Positions 18,205 to 28,602 of a DNA stretch of 64,000 nucleotides are shown here, piece after piece. Where the stretch lies: assembly GCF_038561935.1 (NCBI RefSeq), contig NZ_CP102770.1, forward strand, positions 62,001-126,000, given 5' to 3'. The notes beneath the pieces are model-generated. The model was not told the origin of the DNA. It did no database searches and saw only the letters and a list, made by a program, of their open reading frames with translations. This DNA comes from Myxococcus stipitatus. Lineage in GTDB: Bacteria > Myxococcota > Myxococcia > Myxococcales > Myxococcaceae. Both the position numbers and the translations under genes were made by a program. The stretch's first letter is position 1; each line of letters begins with the position of its first letter.

Positions 18205-18570
18205 TCAGGAGGCCGGGCGGCCGGGAGGTGCCCAGGCAGACGGGCGTCGGACTTCGGCCACGTCGATGCCGTCCAGCAACATCGCCAACTGCGTCGCGTC
18301 CAGCGCCACCGTCCGCGCCTCGGTCTCCACCTTGGGCAACCGGAAGCGCCCCGTCTCCAGTCTTTTGTACAGCAGCACGAATCCGCCACGACTCCACGCC
18401 AACACCTTGATGCGGTCCCCTCTGCGCGAGACGAAGGCGAAGAGGTGCCCGGAGTACACGTCCTCTCCCCACCCCGACTGCACCAGGGCCATCAACCCAT
18501 CAATCGACTTGCGCATGTCCACTGGCTCCGTGGCCAACACCACGCGCACGGACGCAGGCAGGGTGAACAC
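18205..18570 (-). CDS. tnpB: IS66 accessory protein TnpB (copy 2)
   Basis: 121 residues, identical to copy 1, with the EPVDMRKSIDGLMALVQ signature. It lies 4 bp downstream of tnpA. Confidence 0.92.
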   Translation of the reverse strand: MFTLPASVRVVLATEPVDMRKSIDGLMALVQSGWGEDVYSGHLFAFVSRRGDRIKVLAWSRGGFVLLYKRLETGRFRLPKVETEARTVALDATQLAMLLDGIDVAEVRRPSAWAPPGRPAS

Positions 18571-18574
18571 GCGC

Positions 18575-18889
18575 TCACCTGCCCAGCGCCGTGAGGAGCC
18601 GGGCCACGTACCCGACGTCGGTGCCTGGGGCGAACCTCACTCGCGCTCCGCCGGGCAGCACTATCTCGAGCATCGCCGCGCTCGCTTGCGTCGTGCTCGC
18701 CACCTCCACCGGCAACAGTCTCACAGCGGGGGCCTTCCTGCTCCGCTGACGTCGGCGCCGGTAAACCCACGACTGCAGCGTGCTAAGCCTCAACCCGCGC
18801 TGCGCGGAGAACTCCTTTTGCGTCAGGCCGCTCGCTTCAAACGCCTCGGCGACCTGGAACCACTCTTCACTCTCAACCAGCTTCGACAT
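18575..18889 (-). CDS. tnpA: IS66 accessory protein TnpA (copy 2)
   Basis: 104 residues, identical to copy 1, with the helix-turn-helix SGLTQKEFSAQRGLRLSTLQ. First gene of the inverted element. Confidence 0.9.
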   Translation of the reverse strand: MSKLVESEEWFQVAEAFEASGLTQKEFSAQRGLRLSTLQSWVYRRRRQRSRKAPAVRLLPVEVASTTQASAAMLEIVLPGGARVRFAPGTDVGYVARLLTALGR

Positions 18890-18958
18890 TCCGGCCAGGG
18901 TCCACCACCACCTCTACCCCTGCAATGCCTCGCGCCACGTCGCTCGCCGGACGGTTAC

Positions 18959-18966
18959 GCCGAACG
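18959..18966. repeat. Right 8-bp target duplication of IS66 copy 2
   Basis: GCCGAACG, identical to 16558-16565. On the coding strand it supplies the end of the N-terminal DUF2169 fragment. Confidence 0.93.
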
Positions 18967-19396
18967 CGAATTCATATCGAATCGGACATGTGGTGAATGG
19001 CTGTGGCCGGGTCGCTGATGCGCCGAGCATCCCCTGTCCATAGATGCGTTTCCCGTACACGATGAGCTCCTTGTGGAGCCGTTCAATCCGGAGGGAGACC
19101 GGCACTGTTGGGACAGGTCTTCCGCGAGGCGCGTGCGCATGCGCGGCAATCAGTACGTCCGTGCCCGGTTTCGCCGCGAGAAGGTCGGAGTCGTAGCGCA
19201 AGCTCGACTGGCCAGGTTCGCCAAAGTACTCCGGTGCCAGCACCGGAGGGGGCTGCTCATCCGCCAGTGCAAGCCGCCCCGTGGGGGCAATGTTGAACGT
19301 TGCCTTGACCGCGACGAGCCACCAGTGGACTCCATCCTTGTCGCGGGTCCAGTTCCGCTCTGCCGCGTATGCCGTGCGATTCTTCAACCCCCACAT
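18959..19396 (-). pseudogene. N-terminal part of DUF2169 T6SS accessory protein, cut off by IS66 copy 2
   Basis: 146 codons from ATG 19396 (MWGLKNRTAYAAERNW), the usual DUF2169 opening; an in-frame TTG at 19426 is an alternative start. Further family features are DGVHWWLVAVKATFNI, the LAPEYFGEPGQSSLRYDSDL segment and the broken RYEFAFG. The joined gene encodes about 336 residues. It was the first gene of the four-gene minus-strand operon, so its promoter should lie in 19397-19886. The present frame runs into IS66 and stops at 18914. Confidence 0.86.
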
Positions 19397-19886
19397 GCAC
19401 TCAACGCTAGGAAGTTCCACTCGCAACGGTCAAACGGTGTGATTGCACTTCCGGACACCAGGCCTCATGCGAGAGTTTCGATGATGTAGGCCCGAAGTCC
19501 TTCATCCAGCCAGGTGTGACCCCTGATTCCAGATGAAATGGGAGGCTTCTCTCCCTACTGGAATGGCAGCCACTGGTTGCTTGGATTTTCTTTCAGGGGC
19601 GATGGCCGCACTCGTTTGTCTGCCAGTTGAGGCACGCACGTGCGTCGCGGACACGGTGGCAAGGGGAGGGTTGTCTTTGACTCCGAGGTGGTGGCCCATG
19701 TCGTTCCGACGTTCATCACGAGGATGCTCCCGGCAAGGGCCTGGATTCAGGCCGACAGGAGGGTGGGAGGACTGTCCCCGCGTGTTTTTTCGCCAGGCCG
19801 TGCAACGGGAGGAAGTGGCCGGTGTCCCCTCGATGAAGGCCAGGCACTGGAGCCTCGCTTCACGAACGGAAGGACGGACGGACTTC
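19397..19886. other. Divergent intergenic region, no gene seen
   Basis: 490 bp between the broken T6SS operon (minus) and the pil_N gene (plus). Both strands have open frames, but their proteins show no family motif and no credible start, and the plus-strand one is only an upstream extension of the pil_N gene. It should hold the promoters of both operons. I could not assign -35/-10 boxes with confidence. Confidence 0.5.
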
Positions 19887-20195
19887 ATGAAGAACGGACT
19901 GAAGGGACTCGCCGTGTTGGCGTCACTGCTGGTGGGCACGAGCGCGCTGGCGGAGGAGCGCATCGAGCTCAAGGTGGGGGCGCACCATGTGCTCACCGTG
20001 AAGGGGCTGAACAAGGTGGCGCTGGGAGACCCTGAGACGGCGGAGGTGAAGACGCTGGGGGCGGGCAAGCTCGACATCGAGGGCAAGGCGGAGGGGACCA
20101 CCCAGCTTCTGGTGTGGAGCGCGGGCGGCAAGCGGGAGGCGTACACGGTGGTGGTGACGAAGGACGGCGCGAAGCCCGCCGCCGCGACGAAATAG
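19887..20195 (+). CDS. Secreted stand-alone pilus-assembly N-terminal (pil_N) domain protein
   Basis: 102 residues. A signal peptide (KGLAVLASLLVGTSALA) is followed by one domain of the T2SS/T3SS pilus-assembly N-terminal type, as found at the start of CpaC/RcpA secretins: LKVGAHHVLTVKGLNKVALG, then AEVKTLGAGKLDIEGKAEGTTQLLVW and a final YTVVV strand. No secretin channel is attached, so it is probably a periplasmic ligand or structural protein. It is 52 bp upstream of a kinase with a homologous extracytoplasmic domain. The start at ATG 19887 is set by the signal peptide; the frame is open far upstream without coding character. Confidence 0.8.
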   Translation: MKNGLKGLAVLASLLVGTSALAEERIELKVGAHHVLTVKGLNKVALGDPETAEVKTLGAGKLDIEGKAEGTTQLLVWSAGGKREAYTVVVTKDGAKPAAATK

Positions 20196-20247
20196 CCCCG
20201 TTCCCGAGGTGGCCCCGGGCGACCTGCGCGAGAATGCCTGGGACCTC

Positions 20248-21660
20248 ATGCGCCTGGTGCCACCTCCTCCCTCCTGTCCCGATGAGAACGTGCTCGCGGC
20301 CTTCGCGAGCGGAGCGCTGTCCCCCTCGGACATCTCCGGCGTGGCCGCGCACCTGGATGCCTGCGAGGACTGCCGGGCCCTGGTCGCGGTGGTGGCGGCC
20401 GAGGACTCCCTCACCGACGTGAACACCCGCTCCCAGGTGTCCACGCCCTCCGGACACCTGACGCACGCGCTGCTTCGAGAGGGGACGCGGCTGGGCCCCT
20501 ACGTCCTGCGAGAGCCGCTGGGCGTGGGGGGCATGGGCGTGGTGTACGCGGCGGAGGACCCGCGGCTCGCGCGCAGGGTGGCGGTGAAGCTGCTGCGCCC
20601 CATGCCTGAAAGCGGGGAGGCCGAGAGCCGCGCGCGCCTGTCCCGGGAAGCCCAGGCCATGGCGCGCCTGTCCCATCCCAATGTGTTGCCTGTCTTCGAG
20701 CTGGGCGCCTCGGAGGGCTGCGACTACCTGGTGATGGAGTGGGTGGAGGGCACGACGCTCGCGGGGTGGCTGCGTGAGCAGCCGCGCTCCTGGGAGGAGG
20801 TGCTGGAGAAGTTCCTCGCGGCGGGAGCGGGGCTGGCCGCGGCGCATCGCGAGGGACTGGTGCACCGCGACTTCAAGCCCTCCAACGTGCTCGTGGGCAA
20901 GGACGGCCGCGCCCGGGTGATGGACTTCGGCCTGGCCCGGAGATGGCGGAGCGCGGACTCGGAGGCACCCGCCGCGCCTTTCACTCCGCCGACGGACGAC
21001 CTGGAGCAGACGGTCCTCACCCGCGAAGGCACCGCGCCGGGAACCCCCGCGTACATGTCCCCCGAGCAGCGCCAGGGCCTCGTCGTCGACGCGCGCAGCG
21101 ACCAGTACAGCTTCTGCGTCGCGCTCTACGAAGCGCTGCACGGCGAGCGTCCCTCGGAGTCCCGCGCGCGGAGGTCCTCCAAGGTGCCGCGACACCTCCA
21201 GGCCGCGCTGGCCCGAGGCCTCGCGAGTGAGCCCTCCGCGCGCCATCCCTCGATGGAGGCCCTGCTCCAGGCGCTCGAGTCCCCTTCGACAGCGAAGTCG
21301 CGGCGTCTGGAGTGGGGGGCGGTGGCGCTGGGCGTATTCCTGGGGCTCGCCGTCTGGAAGTGGCGAGGGGGCGAGCCGGTGCCCGTGGCGGCGTCGGAGA
21401 CCTCCGCTTTCCGCCAGGAGGTGGAGGCCGCGAGGAAGGTGGGCGGCAACATCTTCTTCCCGCTGGTGATGGGGGAGCCGCGCACGCTGGAGCTCCCGCG
21501 CCTGTCGCGCATCGCCATCGGGCAGCAGGGGCTGGTGCATATTCAGCCCGTGCAGAATGGGCTGCTGCTCACACCGCTGGAGTCGGGTGCTTCCCACCTG
21601 CTGGTGTGGACCCGACAGGGAGAGCGGCGCCTCTACACTGTCTCTGTTTCAGGGAAGTGA
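20248..21660 (+). CDS. Transmembrane Ser/Thr kinase with zinc finger and extracytoplasmic pil_N domain
   Basis: 470 residues. The N-terminus has an anti-sigma-type zinc finger (HLDACEDC). The kinase domain has GVGGMGVVYA, the VAVKLL lysine, HRDFKPSNVL, DFGLAR and MSPEQR, so it should be active. One membrane segment (about 365-382, VALGVFLGLAVWKW) precedes a C-terminal domain homologous to the secreted pil_N protein upstream (RTLELPRLSRIAIG to LLVWTRQGERRLYTVSV). Kinase and zinc finger are cytoplasmic and pil_N is outside the inner membrane. ATG 20248 was chosen by alignment with the next kinase; GTG 20209 is an alternative. It probably forms one operon with 19887 and 21754. Confidence 0.86.
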   Translation: MRLVPPPPSCPDENVLAAFASGALSPSDISGVAAHLDACEDCRALVAVVAAEDSLTDVNTRSQVSTPSGHLTHALLREGTRLGPYVLREPLGVGGMGVVYAAEDPRLARRVAVKLLRPMPESGEAESRARLSREAQAMARLSHPNVLPVFELGASEGCDYLVMEWVEGTTLAGWLREQPRSWEEVLEKFLAAGAGLAAAHREGLVHRDFKPSNVLVGKDGRARVMDFGLARRWRSADSEAPAAPFTPPTDDLEQTVLTREGTAPGTPAYMSPEQRQGLVVDARSDQYSFCVALYEALHGERPSESRARRSSKVPRHLQAALARGLASEPSARHPSMEALLQALESPSTAKSRRLEWGAVALGVFLGLAVWKWRGGEPVPVAASETSAFRQEVEAARKVGGNIFFPLVMGEPRTLELPRLSRIAIGQQGLVHIQPVQNGLLLTPLESGASHLLVWTRQGERRLYTVSVSGK

Positions 21661-21753
21661 AGCATTGGTAAGCGGGGATGAAGCGCGGGGGCGGCATCTC
21701 GGCGTCTCCTCTTTTCTCCTCCGGGACGAGACTGCGATGATGCGGGCCATCTC

Positions 21754-23142
21754 ATGAAGCCGCAGCGTCCAGTTCTCCCCGCGAGCTGTCCAGACAAGAA
21801 GGACCTCATGAGCCTTGTGCAGGGGGCGTTGCCCTCCGCGAAGGCCGTGGGGTTGGTGGCGCATCTGGACTCGTGTGAGAGCTGTCGCGCGCTCGTGGGG
21901 GAGAGCACGCTGCGGGAGCCGGAGGAGGACGAGCGCGAGGCCCCCGCGAGCAAGCCCGCCCAGCCGCCTCGGGAGCAGGCGCTCGGCATCTCCGCCCTGG
22001 CCTTCCCGAAGGGGACGCGGCTGGGCCCCTATGTGCTGGGCGAGATGCTGGGCCTGGGGGGCATGGGCGTGGTGTACGTCGCGGAGGACACGCGGCTGGG
22101 CCGCAAGGTGGCGCTGAAGCTCCTGCGCCCCGCCCGCCAGGGGGTGGCGGAGGAGCGCCGCGGACGCCTGCTGCGCGAGGCGCAGGCGATGGCGCGGGTG
22201 TCCCATCCCAACGTGCTGCCCGTGTTCGAGCTGGGCTCCGCGGAGGGGCGCGACTACCTGGCGATGGAGTGGGTGGAGGGCACGACGCTCGCGGGGTGGC
22301 TGCGTGAGCAGACGCACTCCTGGGAAGAGGTGCTGGAGAAGTTCCTCGCGGCGGGTGCGGGCCTGGCGGCGGCGCATCGCGAGGGCCTGGTGCACCGCGA
22401 CTTCAAGCCGGCGAACGTCCTGGTGGGCAAGGACGGGCGCGTGCGAGTCACGGACTTCGGGCTCGTCCGTCGGTGGCAGGCCGAAGCCAGCCCGCTCGAT
22501 GAGACGGAGCTGATTCTCACGCGTGCGGGCACCACGCTGGGCACGCCCGCATACATGTCCCCGGAGCAGCGCCGGGGGAAGCGCCTGGACGCGAGGAGCG
22601 ACCAGTACAGCTTCTGCGTCGCGCTGTACGAAGCCCTGCATGGCGAGCGCCCCCCTCAGCAGAACGTGGACGAGGCTCCACCGCCCTCGTCGACCCGGCT
22701 GCGGCCGAGCACGGGCCGGATTCCGGAGCACGTGCTGAGCGCGCTGTCCCGGGGCCTGTCCCATTCGCCGGCGGCGCGCTTCACGTCCATGGAGCCGCTG
22801 CTCCAGGCGCTCTCGCGCTCCCCCGGGTCGCGCGAGTGGCGGTGGCTGGGCGTGGCGGCGCTGCTGCTCCTCCTCCTGGCGGGAGGGCTCGGCCTGGTGT
22901 TCTGGAGCCACACGAGCGGCGCGGAGGATGTCCGCGGGGAGCTTCTCGAGTTGCGCCAGGGTGAGTGGCGCAACGTGCAGGTCCCGGGCATCCTGAAGGC
23001 CTCGGTGGAGTCCCCGGGCCTCATGGCGGCGGAGGTGTCGCACGGCAAGCTCCAGCTCAAGGGGCTGAAGCCTGGGGCGACGCGCATGACGGTGTCGTAC
23101 CTGGACGGGACGGAGAAGCGCTACAACGTGTCCATCAAGTAG
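21754..23142 (+). CDS. Second transmembrane Ser/Thr kinase with zinc finger and pil_N-like domain
   Basis: 462 residues, a tandem paralogue of the preceding kinase with the same layout. It has the zinc finger HLDSCESC, GLGGMGVVYV, VALKLL, HRDFKPANVL, DFGLVR and MSPEQR. The membrane segment is about 366-388 (LGVAALLLLLLAGGLGLVFW). The C-terminal domain (VQVPGILKASVESPGLMAAE to MTVSYLDGTEKRYNVSI) is a more diverged pil_N fold. The two kinases are nearly identical around the substrate region (EWVEGTTLAGWLREQ), pointing to recent duplication, while their outer domains have diverged. It ends 15 bp before the convergent DUF4142 gene. Confidence 0.87.
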   Translation: MKPQRPVLPASCPDKKDLMSLVQGALPSAKAVGLVAHLDSCESCRALVGESTLREPEEDEREAPASKPAQPPREQALGISALAFPKGTRLGPYVLGEMLGLGGMGVVYVAEDTRLGRKVALKLLRPARQGVAEERRGRLLREAQAMARVSHPNVLPVFELGSAEGRDYLAMEWVEGTTLAGWLREQTHSWEEVLEKFLAAGAGLAAAHREGLVHRDFKPANVLVGKDGRVRVTDFGLVRRWQAEASPLDETELILTRAGTTLGTPAYMSPEQRRGKRLDARSDQYSFCVALYEALHGERPPQQNVDEAPPPSSTRLRPSTGRIPEHVLSALSRGLSHSPAARFTSMEPLLQALSRSPGSREWRWLGVAALLLLLLAGGLGLVFWSHTSGAEDVRGELLELRQGEWRNVQVPGILKASVESPGLMAAEVSHGKLQLKGLKPGATRMTVSYLDGTEKRYNVSIK

Positions 23143-23157
23143 CGCCGAGCGGGGCGG

Positions 23158-23907
23158 TCAGCGCCCGCCGCGGGGAGCCTGTCGGGCCTGCCTGGGCGTC
23201 TCCTGTCCCAGGAGTCGGTAGGCGCTCTGTCGGTGCTGTTTCATCAGGGTCAGCGTCTCGTCGAGCATCCCCCGCAGCCCGGCGTTGCTGGAGAACTGCT
23301 GCTGCCCGGCCATCACCTTGGCGATGTCCATGTCATGGTCTCCCACCATGACGGCCAGATAGCGGCGGTCGAACGCGGGGCCGCGAAGCAACTGGAGCTC
23401 CTCCATGAGGGCGTGCCCCGAGTCGTTCATGGCCTTGTCGAGCGGCGTCGCCGCCGGGGGCTCCCCCAACTGGAGGCCCTTCGACTTCGCGTATGCCATC
23501 AGCTTCTCATCCGCCTTGCCATGCTCGCGCTCCATGCGGGCACCGAAGTCCTTCACGCCTTGGGACGCGCCGTTCTTCTGGGCGAGCTGTCCCATCTGGA
23601 CCTCCATCTGGTTCCCGTGGTGCAGCATCTCCAGGAAGGCCTTCTCGTCCGTGGGGATGGGCAGCAAACCCTCCTGCATCCACTTCCGCGCCTGCGCATC
23701 GGGCTCACCCGAGCCCTCCGTCGCGGGCACGTCCTCGCGTGCCTGCTTGCGGAGGTCCTCGCCCTGGTCGATGGCATCCGCCTCGCCCGCGCGAATCATG
23801 CCCTGGCTGTCACCGGTGCCGTTCTGCGGCGGAGCGGAGTCCTGCGCCACCGCCGCGCCGCCCAGACAGAGGATTCCGGCCAACATCCAACCGTTCCGTC
23901 GAGTCAT
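23158..23907 (-). CDS. Secreted DUF4142 protein
   Basis: 249 residues. A signal peptide (MLAGILCLGGAAVAQ) and an acidic linker precede a helical DUF4142 domain (about 95-235), a ferritin-like four-helix type: DEKAFLEMLHHGNQMEVQMGQLAQK, VKDFGARMEREHGKADEKLM and YLAVMVGDHDMDIAKVM. DUF4142 proteins are often periplasmic and stress-induced, but their role is not established. No neighbour suggests a function. Confidence 0.83.
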   Translation of the reverse strand: MTRRNGWMLAGILCLGGAAVAQDSAPPQNGTGDSQGMIRAGEADAIDQGEDLRKQAREDVPATEGSGEPDAQARKWMQEGLLPIPTDEKAFLEMLHHGNQMEVQMGQLAQKNGASQGVKDFGARMEREHGKADEKLMAYAKSKGLQLGEPPAATPLDKAMNDSGHALMEELQLLRGPAFDRRYLAVMVGDHDMDIAKVMAGQQQFSSNAGLRGMLDETLTLMKQHRQSAYRLLGQETPRQARQAPRGGR

Positions 23908-24025
23908 CGCCTGCCTCCCGAGAAGGGGTTCCTGGGGGAGAAGGTGGCGACGTCTCGAAGCGAAAGGCCACGGTGCGCCGAGGGAGCGGACAGCGGCTCC
24001 GCCCCTCGGACGGGCCCCGAGGCGC

Positions 24026-24493
24026 TCAGGGCTCCGAGAGCAGGAACAGCGCGTTCGCGCTGGCGATGGGGCGGGTGCGGTCGTCCTGCCAGGCCTCCAC
24101 GCGGACGTTGGCGACGCGGCGTCCCTGTCGCGTGATGAAGGCCTTCGCGAAGGTGTCCTGGGCCTTGCCCGAGCGCAGGAAGTCCACCGTGAGGGAGATG
24201 ACCTTGGGGACGCGCTGCGTCTCCGTCTGGAGCAGCAGCTCGAAGATGGCGGAGCACTCCAGCAGCGCGCCCAGCGTGCCGCCGTGCAGCGCGGGCAGGA
24301 AGCTGTTGCCGATGAGCTTGGGCGTGTACGTCATCCGGCAGAGCATCTCTCCGGCCAGGTGCTCCACGCCGATGCCCATGAAGCGCGCGTAGGGGATGGC
24401 GTCGGTGAGGCGGCTGTACTCGCGCGTCTTGCGCACCTGGAGGACGAGCTCGGCGAGCGTGGGGGAAGGTTGCGTGTCGCTCATGTCCGTCAC
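24026..24493 (-). CDS. Hotdog-fold thioesterase (PaaI-like), second of a pair
   Basis: 155 residues with the hotdog pattern of acyl-CoA thioesterases: LHGGTLGALLECSAIFELL is the hot-dog helix, and ISLTVDFLRSGKAQDTFAKAFITRQGRRVANVRVEAW gives the beta sheet. It overlaps the stop of the upstream thioesterase by 4 bp (ATGA), so the two are translationally coupled and may form a heteromer. The helix lacks the usual acidic GGxxxxxxD catalytic pattern; Glu in LLEC is the nearest acidic residue. Substrate unknown. Confidence 0.82.
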   Translation of the reverse strand: MTDMSDTQPSPTLAELVLQVRKTREYSRLTDAIPYARFMGIGVEHLAGEMLCRMTYTPKLIGNSFLPALHGGTLGALLECSAIFELLLQTETQRVPKVISLTVDFLRSGKAQDTFAKAFITRQGRRVANVRVEAWQDDRTRPIASANALFLLSEP

Positions 24494-24942
24494 TCCTCCA
24501 GCCGCATGAAGGTGCCCTGTGCGGAGGCCACCGGATTGCTCTTGTCACCCTGGTGCACCAACGCGCGGACGAAGGCGACCTGTCGCGTGGCGCGGTAGCA
24601 CTCGGCCACGGCGGTGAGCGAGATGCCGGGGCGCGCGGGGCGCAGGTAGTCGATGCGCAGGTCCAACGTCACCAGCGGCAGGAAGCGGCCGAAGCGGAGG
24701 ATGACGGCGGAGCCACACGCCGCGTCGATGAGCGTCGTCACCGCGCCGCCCGCGATGACGCCCGTCTCCGGGTTGCCCACGAGGAAGTCCGCGTAGGGCA
24801 GCTCGACGACGGCCTCCGCGGGGCCGATGTCCAGGAGCTTCAGTCCCAGCGCGTGGTTGTGGGGAACGATGTCCGTGTAGAACAGGGAGCAGCGTTCCAT
24901 CCGCTCAGCCTTGTCTTCGGGGAGCTTGAAGTCATCCGACAT
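24490..24942 (-). CDS. Hotdog-fold thioesterase (PaaI-like), first of a pair
   Basis: 150 residues, PaaI/DUF4442-type hotdog fold: GVIAGGAVTTLIDAACGSAVIL supplies the Gly-Gly-x6-Asp motif of the active helix, followed by VTLDLRIDYLRPARPGISLTAVAECYRATRQVAFVRALV. It likely hydrolyses acyl- or aryl-CoA thioesters. It is the first gene of a two-gene operon with the paralogue at 24026 and is divergent from the large amidohydrolase gene. Confidence 0.86.
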   Translation of the reverse strand: MSDDFKLPEDKAERMERCSLFYTDIVPHNHALGLKLLDIGPAEAVVELPYADFLVGNPETGVIAGGAVTTLIDAACGSAVILRFGRFLPLVTLDLRIDYLRPARPGISLTAVAECYRATRQVAFVRALVHQGDKSNPVASAQGTFMRLEE

Positions 24943-25133
24943 GGGGAGCGGATAACAGAATCAGGAGGGGATGGCGCGTGACGAATCGCGTCGGGCCCTT
25001 CTCGACGGACGCTCAGGAACAGGGAGGCCTGGACCCCTGTTGAGGGGCGCCGAGCCTGCTTGCCCGGGGGCGGGTAGTCTTCCGCCTCCTGCACGGCCGT
25101 GTCTCGCGCAGTCCCCCAGAACGAGGACCTCCG

Positions 25134-28529
<3,396 letters not shown>

Positions 28530-28549
28530 GGCGGGACTTCCAGGGTTGA

Positions 28550-28587
28550 GCGGTGGGCATCGGACCTCTGGGGTCGATGCCCACCGC
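28550..28587. terminator. Bidirectional hairpin between convergent genes
   Basis: A 12-bp perfect stem (GCGGTGGGCATC pairing with GATGCCCACCGC) encloses a further GGACC/GGGTC-type inner stem. It lies between the stops at 28529 and 28603 and can terminate both genes. No long T-run follows, as is common in high-GC bacteria. Confidence 0.75.
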
Positions 28588-28602
28588 GGCTTCACGACGG
28601 CT

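Larger units (their letters stand above)
16566..18958 (-). mobile_element. IS66-family insertion sequence, copy 2 (2393 bp, inverted)
   Basis: Same length, terminal repeats and encoded proteins as copy 1, but in the opposite orientation, so the two form a large inverted repeat around a 2.0-kb spacer. It is flanked by GCCGAACG on both sides, a duplication different from that of copy 1, which shows an independent insertion. It lies between the codons for FAFG and GSDL of the DUF2169 gene, in the same orientation as that gene. Confidence 0.96.

Noticed and set aside
12145..18958. Composite transposon made of the two IS66 copies
   Set aside because: Each copy has its own matched 8-bp duplication and the outer ends share no duplication, so the two inserted separately. 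The spacer is native operon sequence.
19533..19886. N-terminal extension of the pil_N protein
   Set aside because: The extension lacks coding character and would bury the clear signal peptide that begins at ATG 19887.
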